From the NCBI GenBank assembly GCA_021018995.1, contig CM037587.1:6822866-6886865 (forward strand): a stretch of DNA of 64,000 nt. The letters run 5' to 3'. Below, piece by piece: positions 42,301 through 54,300 of this stretch; position 1 is the stretch's first letter, and each line of letters starts with the position of its first letter. The notes under the pieces were generated by a model. It saw nothing but the letters and a program-made list of their open reading frames with translations, was not told where the DNA came from and searched no databases. The DNA comes from Chloranthus sessilifolius. Its lineage: Eukaryota > Streptophyta > Magnoliopsida > Chloranthales > Chloranthaceae. Made by a program: the position numbers and the translations under genes.

Positions 42301-45300
42301 GGGATATTGCATCAATTTTTCTATCCATATATTCCATAACAAAATGGTGTTGCAGAGCGTAAGAACAGACACCTTATGGAGATCACACGGTCTTTACTAT
42401 GAGGGATGCATGTTCCTAAATCCTACTGGTCCATGGCTCTTTTGACTGTGACTTATTTAATCAATTGTACCCCAAGTTGCAGCTTGAATGGTCAGTCTCC
42501 TTTGCACATTCTTAAACCCGATTCTATGCTTTTTGAAATTGAACCTGGGGTTTTTAGTTGTAGATTTGCATCATTAGCGACACAAACTTGATAATAAAGT
42601 TGTTTGATGTATATATTGGGATATTCTTGAAGAGATATTCCTATTGTATATGGGTGTGTGAGTAGTATATTGTGGGGTGTAGTGTGTAAGTGAGTTACTT
42701 ACATCTACCATACTATCTATGACACCGTAGTCCGTATCACAAGTAAGATCATATATATTCTTAATGAAATGGGAAGAGTGAACACAACACTCAACCCTAA
42801 TTCTTCTCTCTCTCTTCTCTTCTCTCTTCTCCTACCTAACCCTAACCCTAATTAACTTGGTATCAGAGCAAGGTAATCAACCACGAATTGATACGATTCA
42901 ACAGCGGACGTCACCGCCAACTTGCTGATGTCACGCTGACGTCAGCGATCGCCAGAGCTCGCTGGAACGGTCCTAGATTCTACGGTTTGGATCAGAATCC
43001 AATCCCCAGCAACAAACTCACTTGCAGCCACCATGTTTGAAGCTCGGAAAATAGACTATGAGAATTGGGAGTCATCTTCTTCCTCAAGACTCCACTGTCA
43101 AGGAGTTGCAGAACCGCTAGGGTTCTCATGTAAGCTTCGAATCCCTCCACAGCAGTATGTAAAGCATCGGAATATTCAGTAAATCAGATTCCGATGCATC
43201 GGAAGTGAAGTTCTGTGGTGTTTTTGACGAGCGGAGTATGATCGGAGTTGTGTAAACCTCACCGGAATAGCCCAAATGTCGCCAGAAACTGTCAGACACT
43301 CTGAAATCTTTCCAGAATTATTGTCAATGGTCTCTTCAATGTGGTAAACTGCTTTTTACCCTTTTTCTCACTGTTTTCTGCATATTTGGAGGTATTTTAC
43401 AGTTATTGGCCTGTTTTTTGCATCGATCGGTGTGCATGATGGGGTATTTGGACAATGATCTGAGTAGTAACTCCATGTGATGTGGGCAATTCTTAGCTAT
43501 TTTTAGCTATGGTGGTGACTGTTTTGTGGCTGTGTAGCTGTAGTTAGGAGTGGACTCCTTGTGAAAATTGTTTCTTTGAGTTGTGTAGTTGTTGGAGTGA
43601 GGTGTACACCTCATTGTGGTTAGAACTATATTGTGACTCTTTCTTGGGAGCATTCGAAAGTGGAAGAATCTAAAATGAATGTTGGAGGAGTAGCGGATGG
43701 TTCACATGGTTACCAAATCACTACTAAGAAATTTGACGGCAAGAATTATCTATCTTGGTCGAGATCTGCCTACATGGCATTGGGGGCAAAGAAAAAATTG
43801 GATTATATCAATGGTACCGTAGTACCTCCTGCTGCGACGGATCCCAAGTATGGTGACTGGGAATTCAAAAATTGGTATGTGGTGACCTTATTGCTTCATT
43901 ATATGGACCGTGACATTAGTGAGTCATTTCTGAGTTTCACTACGGCTCATTCTCCGTGGTAGGCTGTTCGTGGAGCCTACTCACAACAAAAAAAATTGGC
44001 GAAGATATTTCAGATCAGTGATAAGATTAGCAATATCCGTCAAGGAGAGAGATCGTTGAGTGACTATTACACTCACCTTTGGTCCCTATGGGATGAGTTA
44101 GCACAGTATTAGGAGAGTGATATGTGTAGAGCCTGCAGTGGCAAGGTGCAACAGATGGTTGATTGAAAGAAAGTATTTGATTTGTTGAGGGGTGTGAACC
44201 CCGAGTATGAAGCCATCGGGGCCAATATTCTGGGACGAGGGGAATGTCCCCCAATTGGTTCAGTGTTTACAGGTATTTCATGAGGAGAGTCAGTAGGCAG
44301 TTTATGCATGTTGGACCTCTGAGTGGTGGCTCAGAGTGGTCTGCTCTTCATCCTTCTCTGAGTTTCGTAGAAGTGGGGCAGATCTAGTGGAGGTCGTGGT
44401 GGTAGAGGTGGTCGTGGTACTTCTCTGAGAGATGACAAAGAAAAATCAAAATGTACACATTGTGGAAGAAAGGGATATCAGATCGATACATGTTGGGATC
44501 TTCATGGCAAGCCTAAATTTAATCCAGGGTCTCGGGCATATCAGACAGCTAGTGATGAGGGGACAAGTCCTCCGACGCCTGCTTCAGCTCCTCCAGTGAC
44601 TGCATCATCTCATGTGCAGGTCACCCTTTCTCAAAAGGAGTACTAGGGCCTTCAGAACCTTCTTCAGCGTGCTACCATTTCACAGGCCTTTGTTAGGACC
44701 ATCCTCCGATTCCTCCCATTTGGCTGAGTCAGGTACCTATGGCTCTGTGCATGTATCATCCTCTTCCTCGTCCCCATGGATCATTGATTCTAGGGCTACC
44801 GACCACATGACGGGTATGTCGCATTTATTTCCTACCAACTCTAGCATTTCCGATAGCTATCAGATTCATGTTGCAGATGGTTCTCTTGTCCCTATGCAAG
44901 GTAAGGGGACTATCCAGTTGGGTAGGTTCTCTTGTCCCTATGCAAGGTAAGGGGACCATCTAGTTGCGTACCCTATCGGTAGACTCTGCATTATTTGTTC
45001 CTAAAATGCCTTTAAATCTTTGGGGAGGATATTTGGTCATGGTCGTGAGGTGAATGGGTTCTATTTGTTTGAGGTATCAGATCTACAGAGGGTACAGAGA
45101 CCTATAGCTGCCAGTACCAGGATAGGGGAGCTTCAGTTGTCGCATGCCCAATGTGACCACTTACCTATTTCTCGTCTCTCCTTACTCTTTCAAAAAAAAT
45201 TTCAGAATTGTGATTGTCTTTGTTTAAGTGTGAAATTTATCAGTTTGCTAAACATCAAAGACGTTATTATCCTGTTAGTGATAGTAGAAGTAAATTTCCT

Positions 45301-48300
45301 TTTGAGTTAATACATTCAGATGTTTGAGGACCATCTCCTGTTGTTTCTGCTCATGGTTATAGATATTTTGTTTCCTTTATTGATGATTGCACTCGTTATA
45401 CCATGCTTTATTTGCTTAAAACAACAGATGAGGTTGCTTATGTGTTTCCTACAATTCATAAATTGGTTCAAACTCAGTTGCATGCCTATGTTAAGGCTCT
45501 ACATTCTGATAATGAAGGGGAGTATGCCTCACACCATCTTCAAACACACTTACCTGAGCATGGAATTGAGTGGCAAACCAACTATCCTTATACCCCACAA
45601 CAAAATGGGTCTCCGAAAGAAAAAACCGTCATGTCCTTGAAGTTGCTCGCACTCTTATGTTAGGGATGAATGTTCTCAAGCCTTTGTAAGGTGAAGTAGC
45701 TCTCACCTCCATATTTTTGGTCAATTGCATGCCTACTCCAGTTCTCCGAGGAACATCTCCATGAAAATTAGTGTTCCCTGATCATGCTCTTTTCTCCATT
45801 CCTCCCCATGTCTTTGGGTCATTGTGTTTTGCTCATATTCCTGCAAGGCATCAGACCAAACTTGATCCTAAAGCCACTCATTGTATCTTTGTTGGGTATC
45901 CTCCTACTCAAAAGGGTTATAAGTGCTATGACGCTATCTCCCGGAAATTCTTTGTTACTATGGATGTCACATTCTTTGAAGATTCCCTCTTCTATACAAG
46001 ACAGTGGGAGAGATCTCAGTGCCCTCTTCAGGAGGAGACTTAATGGTGAAGAGAGCACAAGTGTGTTACCAAGAATGGATGTGAATGAGGTGTTTCTGGA
46101 CGTCGTTGATGGAGAGAATCAAGAAGCAAAACAATCAGAAATACCCACATTTGATAGGTTTGCAATAGTGAAAGAAGGAAAATTATATGTTAAGAAATTC
46201 AAGGATACTAGTGTACCAAAAGAGCCACCACAAGAACCTCCTTCAGAGACCATTGACCAAAGTTCTTTACCAAGAGGAAGGCCCTCAAAGTCAAAGTGAG
46301 CTCAATCTTCCCATTGCTCTTCGAAAGTCATCCAGATCATGTACTCGTCATCCTATTAATAAGTACGTTTCTTACCAAAATATGTCAGATTCACATCGTG
46401 TCTTTGTTAGTTCTTTAGATTTCATTTCTATTCCTACTTCTGTGTCTAATGCTTTATCTCAACCAAAGTGGAAGGAGGCTATGGTATAGGAAATGGATGC
46501 CCTTGAATCTAATCATACATGGGAAGTTGTTGATCTTCCCCCAAGAAAGAAGGTGGTTGGATGCAAGTGGATTTATATTGTGAAGTATAGACCTGACGGG
46601 ACAATTGAGAGGTATGAAGCTCGACTTGTGGCAAGAGGCTTTACATAGACGCAGGGTGTAGATTATCAAGAGACTTTTGCTCCAGTGGCTAAACCTAACA
46701 CTATTCTATCCCTAGCTGCTTGTAAGAATTGGCGACTTTATTAGTTAGACACGAAAAATGCATTTATTCACGGTGTCTTAAAGGAGGAGGTTTACATGTC
46801 ATTGTCACCGGGTTTTGTAAAACAGGGGGAGCCAGTGAGAGTCTCCAGGTTAAAGAAATCGATCTATGGGTAAAAGCAATCTCCTAGAGCTTGCTTTCAG
46901 AAGTTCAATGAGGCAGTCATGATTATTGGGTATCATAGGAGTCACTATTACCATACCTTATTCGTCAAGAAAGGAGTGCATCTTGTAGTGGTGTTGGTAT
47001 ATGTTGATTACATTGTTGTCATAGGAGATGACAGTGATGAGATACTTCAGTTGAAAGGATATAAAGTTTTTGAGATCAAGGACTTAGGTCCATTAACGTA
47101 CTTTCTTAGAATTGAAGTTGTTGGATTCATAAAAGGTATTGCCTTGCCTCAAAGGAAGTATACCTTGGATGTGCTCAGAGATACCGAAATGATGGGATGT
47201 AAGCTAGCAACTACACCCATTGAGCAGAATCATAGACTCAGAGGCAGTGAAGGAGAGCCACTCAAGAATGCTCACATGTATCAGTAGATTGTTGGTACAC
47301 TCATCTATCTCCCAATGACACGACCAGATATAGCATATGCGGTTAGTGTTGCTAGCCAGTACATGCACTCTCTAAGGAGTATCCTTCTTGATGTTGTCTA
47401 CCGGATTTTGAGATACTTAAAGAGTAGTCCAGGTCGAGGACTTACATATAGAGATCGGGGTCACCTTGATGTAGAGATTTTTACTAATGCAAACTAGGCA
47501 GGTTCCCTTGATGACAGGAGATCTACCAAAGGCTATTGCACATTTCTGGGTAGAAACTTGGTCACTTGGAAATAAGATAAAATAAAACATGTGGTCTCTA
47601 ACTCAAGTGTTGAAGGAGGATACAGAGCTATGTCTCAAGGCACTAGGGAAGGAATGTGGATGAGACACATCCTTGCCGATTTGGGGGTTGAGGTAAAGCT
47701 TCATATGATTTTTTAAGGAGATAATGAGGTTGCTCATCACATTACTCAGAATCCAGCATATCATGAAAGGACAAAACATATAGAGGTGGATTGTCACTTT
47801 GTTCATGAGAAGGTTGAATCTAAAGAAGTGTGCATTCCCCAAGTCAGATATGACAATCAGTTAGCAGATGTTCTCACCAAGGTTGTTAGTGAAAGTCAGC
47901 TTTATGATATCACTAGCAAGTTGGGCATGATTAATATATATGCACTAACTTGAAGGGGAGTGAAAAGATATTTCTATTGTATATGGGTGTGGGAGTAGTA
48001 TATTATGGGGTGTAGTGTTTAAGTGAGTTACTTACATCTACCATACTATCCATGATACCGTAGTCCGTGTCACTTTTAAGATCATATATATTTTTAATGC
48101 ATTGGGAAGAGTGAACACAACACTCAACCCTAATTCATCTCTGTCTCTTCTCTTCTCTCTCTTCTCCCACCTAACCCTAACCCTCATTAACTATCCTGTT
48201 ATGTCAAAAGGGTATAGATGATTAGATGTTATAATCATGTGTCTAGGCGTTTCTATACATCTATGGATGTTATTTTTGAGGATTCTCCATATTATCTTCG

Positions 48301-51300
48301 TGTGTCCTCTACCTTAGAGCCCACCATTGCATCCTCTGTTGATAAGGATATTTCTATTGTGCTCCTTCTTCATGTTTCTTATGGCTATGCAGGTTCCCCA
48401 ACTCCTCTAGCACACCCCAGCTCGCACACGAATTCATCCTCCTCACGAGCATTTCTATTGTCTCTAGGGGCAGTCAGATAATCTCTCTCATCCATATGAG
48501 CCATTAGGACCCTCTAAATCAGGTTCTTTAGGTATATTTGCACCATCTCGTCCTATTTCTTCTTCTCCTGTTCAGGAAGACTTCTCTCTCCTATTGCTCT
48601 TCCCTCCAAAGGTCGGAGAAGTTGTGTCACCCCTCATCTTATCTCACACTATGTTTCTTATCAAAGATTATCTCACACTATCAAGATGCTTTAGCTATTG
48701 CTTCCAAAGTTTAACATTCCTCGATCAGTCTCTGAGGTCCTTAAAACTTCTTCTTGAGTTGTTGCTATGAAAGAAGAAATGGAAGCACTTGAGAATAATA
48801 AAACATGGAATCTTGTCGATCTCCCACCGGATAAGCAAACGGTTGGATGTCGGTAGGCGTTCCCTGTCAACCACATAAAGGATGGAACTATTGAAGAATA
48901 TAAGGCTCGACATATCGCAAAAGGTTTCACTCAGATGCCTAGCCTTGATTTTACTGCTACGTGTTCCCCTATTGCTAAGCTTACCTCTAGTATGGTGCTT
49001 ATCTCTCTTGTAGCTCATTTTCATTGGCCACTCTATCAATTGGAAATTAAAAATGCTTTTCTCCATGGGCATCTTACAAAGGAAGTTTATATGGACCCTC
49101 CTCCTAGTTTTCAGCCTTCAGGGGAGTATTGTGGAAAAGTGTATCGTCTTCTTAAATCTATTTATAGTCTCAAACAATCTCCTTACACATGGCTCCAGAG
49201 ATTTGATTATATCGTTCTAGCGATGGGTTTCACCAAATGTCACTCTGATCATACATACTTTGTGCCTATTGGCTTGGGAGGTCTACGGACTATCCTTTTG
49301 ATATATGTGGATGATACCACCATTACTGGAGATGAAAGTACTTTTATTTCTCAAGTGAAAGTTGAACTAAGCATTGTGCTGAAATTAAAGACTTTGGGAA
49401 ACCTTCGATTCATTCTTGGCACAGAGGTTGCTCTGTCTCTGTCTCCTCATGAGATAAGTCTATTACAAAGGAAATATGGTTTGAATCTTTTAAGAGACAT
49501 TGGTATGTTGGGGTGTAAAGTAGCTAAATCTCCCATGGATCCTAAGCACCATTTTCATGTCAACGTGGGTGAATTTCTTCCAAATTCAAGAGAACATTAG
49601 AGATTGGAGGGACGTCTCATTTACCTCACCAATGCCCAACCAGATCTTACTTTAGTTGTATCTCTGATTGCCCAGTTTATGCATTCTCCTCGAATTCCAC
49701 ATCGTGTTGCAGCTCATCGTATTTAGGGGTGCAAATGGGTCGGGTCTGGGTCACGGGTGTACCAGACCCAACCCACTTAGAATCGGGTCGGGTCCAGGGC
49801 AAGTCACATTGAAAAATTATGGACCCATTTTGGTTACGGGTCCGGGTCAAGCTATATCAAACTCGACCCAACAAAAAAGGGATCGGGTCTGGGTCAAGCC
49901 CTAATCGGGCTTGTATGTTTTTTTTTGTCATAAGAATGTACCCATTTCAAGAAAATATTAACCCAATGAACCAAAGAACAAAGAGTCACTTATAAGCTTC
50001 TTTAGCCATTGAGTCCACCAAAAGCTAATTTTCAATGATTTAGGGATGTAAAGTATGTGAAAGTTAACTTTCAACTAAATTCAATGACTAATTGATTAAC
50101 TTTTAAGTTTTGATGAAAAAATTTCTCTTCAGCCTGCCTATTTTAAATTCAGTTACATTTAGGCGGGGTTTCGTGGATCTATTATTTATCACTTGCTAAT
50201 TATATACTTATTCTAATTATATTGTTTCTTATTTTAAGTGTATAATTTGTATTCCATAACAATCCCAAAAAATCAGCACCAAAATATAAGAAAAGAAAAA
50301 TATTATATTTATATCGGGTCTTGACTGGGTTTGGGTGGTCCGGGTCGGATCCAGGTTTGGGTCTAAAATATAAAGACCCAAACCCAATTCTAAGTTGAGT
50401 CCAAGTCGGATCGGGTCTTTATTGACAAATACCAAACCCAGACCCCAAACTAAAATTGGTCCAAGTTTTCGGGTCCAGGTCGGTTCTAATCGGGCCGGGT
50501 TCCGAGTTGGGTCTGGATCGACCCGACCCATTTGCACCCCTAATCGTATTTTGAGATATATTATGTCCTCTCTGGTCGTGGGCTATTTTATTCTGATGTT
50601 GGGCACTCTGGTTAGTTGTTATACCACTGTTGATGATGTTGGGGATTTGACCAATCACCACTCTACATTCAGGTATTGTGCTTTCTTGGGCAACTTGGTC
50701 GTTTGGAAGCAAGAAACAAGATGTTTCTCGATTTAGTACTGAATCTGAAAATAAAGCTATGGCCCACGACACCTATGAACTTCTTTGGCATTAATCACTT
50801 CTCACTGAACTGGGGTCTCCTTCCATACTGATGCCTCTTCACTGAGACAACCAGGCTGTTATTGATATTGCTTATGACTTTGTCCTCCACAAAATAATTA
50901 AGCATGTTGAGGTTGCTGTACATTTCCTTTGTGAAAAATAACAAGTCGGGATTATTGATACAACCAAGGTTTCTTCGTCTAAGCAGTTCGCTGACATTTT
51001 ACTCAGACAGTTGGATCTACTCTTCTTCAGGATATGCTTTTCAAGTTGGGCATGATTAATATCTATGCACCAGTTTGAGGGAGAATATTGGGATACATGA
51101 AGTTATATTGTATGATGTGTAATATGCAATATTTGATTGTGAGGTGTAAGGGTATTGTGGCCTTATGTCGCTCCCGAAGCCTTCTTGCTATCTCTCTCTC
51201 ATCCTCTCTTCCCTCTCTTTCTCTCTCTATCCCACCTGACCCAAACCCTTATTTCTAACCCTAAACTCCAAATCTAAGTCTTTTAGATAGACCAGACAAA

Positions 51301-54300
51301 ACAATCATCACTAGCATTAATGTGAGTATTTTTACAGTCAATTGTTTACTTTGTCAGACTAGCTAATAAATACCCTTGCAAAAATTGCATGATATTCAAG
51401 TGCCCAATGAAAACACAAACAGATGATTACATTCTAGAATTTAGAGAAAAGATAAAGTTATGACATGCGGCAAACAGAACGGTTGCAAAAAGTTGAGTAA
51501 ATTACGTTGACAATTGGACTCAGTCATGAAAATTAGGAGGATTATGTGGGCTTACATTATCAAATTCTGCTGAAATATGAGAGAATTCACCCATGAACCA
51601 AACCTGTGCTTGAAAATAAAGCAAAAAATGTATTAGTGGGATGGATGAATGGCATCATCATCTCAATAGGCAGAACAAAATAAATAAATAAAATTCAGAC
51701 TAAAACCAAAAACTACGCTATGCAATACAATTACCAAAAAAAATTCCTGGAATAAAGGAAATAGAACCACATCAACTTTAGAAAATGAAAATTTTGTAAA
51801 CTTTCACAATGGAGCCTCTTTAGATGACATTCACAATTGCGCTTCCAAAGAGAAAAGTTGGGCACAAAAAGGATTTTGTTATAAAAATAAGCAACTCCAA
51901 AAGGAAGATCATATTAATGATTGACAAAACCAAATCAACAGCCAGCAATGTATCCTTTTTTGACAATGACTTTACTAGGTAGAAGTATACCTTTAAATAA
52001 AGTCCCATAATAAAATTGAAGAAACTTTTCAAAGCAAAGGATAGTCACATAGAAACCTAAGCTATTGTGGATACAAAGTAGAGTTGTTAAGGACTCGAGA
52101 TACTCAAACAATTTATTCATGGTAGTTAAATAAAAGTCAACATGTTTAAAAGCCACATAAATATCCTAACATATTGTGGATACAATGAAGTCGTAAGTGT
52201 CCAAACTCCCAAGCAAGGAAGAGAGATTCATGATTTCAAGTAAAAAGTTGTCTTTGACCAAAAGACTATTGACAATTTTGTCACAGTAACTGCTTTGGAT
52301 TCAACTAGTAAAATTATATATGCTAAAAAAATTCTTCACATTGGAGATTTTAGAAAAAAAAAAATCTCCAAATGTAAAATTGTGGAGAAAATTTGATGCG
52401 GGACAAAACCCTCGACTACGTGAATGCTTATGAAGTGATGATTTGTCGAAATGAAACTAGATTAATTAAGCAAAAATCAATACATAATCGCAATACCTTA
52501 AGGTTCATGGCTTTCCACATAGATGATCGTGTAGCTTTGGGTAGGGTTCAGTCTATGTGCTAGATCCGTTAGCCTCGCGGAAGGAAAATGCTAGAAATAA
52601 AACTCTAGCCGCTTCCAGATTAGGGCGCTCGTAGTTCAATAATGGGATCGCTGATTTTCTCTGAGATTTTGATGCAGAATGGCTTAATGGTTAAAGTGAG
52701 ATTTAAGGTCTATTGGATCAATCGATTCAACGGTTTAGATGACGGCTGGGGTTGATGGTTTTCGGGATATTTAAAAGGATGATGGTTGAATTTAGGATTA
52801 TGGGATCAAAAGAAAAGAGAGAAAGATGAACCAAAAGAGAAAATATAAAAGGATAGATTGTGTGGGCTTCACACCAAACCCTTCTCGGGAAATAGATTTT
52901 GGGCTTCGCACCCTTGGCTTCACACCAAACCCTTCTCGCGAAGCGAAGATTCACTTTTCGAAGAAAACTCATCTAAAGTTCCAAAGCACTTTTTCATTAA
53001 TCAAAAACTAATTACATTATTTATTAAAAGACCTTATATAGGAGGCCTCTAAAACATAAGAAAACCCTAAAATAAATACTAAAAAAAGACAAGTATGCCC
53101 TCAAAACTTAAATTCCTTCAAAATTCGCACTGTAGCTCGATCAATTGAGGTACTGTAGTACTGTAGCTCGATCAATCGAGTTATTGTAGCACTGTAATTT
53201 TTTTTTTTTACCTAACTACAATTGATCGATCGATTGAATGGTCGATCAATTGACTAGGCATTGCTCCAGCACAATAATTATGCTCCTTTCTGCTTTCTTA
53301 AAGCTGAAAATTCGATTGCGACCCAACTTCAATGCTCTCGATCTTGGTGTCCCCATCATTCTCCCTGACTCAAAATGTTTCATCACCGATGAAACACGCA
53401 TGTAGTACTGATCAAGTGTATTGGGATCCGAAGGGTGGAACTCCTTGCAACTAACCCAACAATCTCAGCATCTGGTGACATATGATCATCATCTTTATCG
53501 ATTGTAGCGAGACACACATGGTACACCTCTCCTTGACGAACCCAATAGTCCGGCTCGCCAACCCCTCTACCAAATACTTTTGAAGCTTCTCATCAACTCT
53601 AGCGAACCTGAAGGAATTCTTCCCCAATTAAGTGTGATCGCAATATCGGTCGGGAATATGAGAAAGCAAGCGACGAGCCCTCTCATGCACTTCGGTAGTC
53701 GACTTATCAACCCTCTGCATCTCATAAACTAGAAACTCTCTGTCGCATGTGAAGGCCACAAGAACGTTCTCAATTACTTATTTCCTCTGCCTGCTTGGGA
53801 ATGGAAGGGGTATCGGTTGCAAAGTTGGGATGGGATCGTGAATAGGGAGCGTTTGGAAAGGATTGCAAGGTCGTGGGGTTGAGCCTAGAGAAGGATCTAG
53901 GTCCTCCACATTGAACTTTGAGCAAATCCCTGTATCTGGAGGAGGCTCAAGAACGTACGCATTAGGACCACTCCTTGCCACAATTCTAAAAGGTCCAGCG
54001 TCGTAGGCCTGGAGCTCCTTTACGACTCCCGATGGGAATCGTTTAGATCCAATCCGAACCATTGCGTGATCATTCAATTGAAATTTCATAAAAGCCTTAA
54101 GTAACTGCAGTGGTACTTTAAGAGTTTCATTGCATAAATTAATTTTAAGCTTAATTTCAGCATGCAATGCGAAATGAGACTCAAATTTTGACTCACAATA
54201 AGACTCAGAATGTCAAGCGCTATGTAACTCAAGACCATAATGTGTATGTGTATCTATGGACTCGATACTCTCACGTGCATGCGATGCTAATGACTCACAT

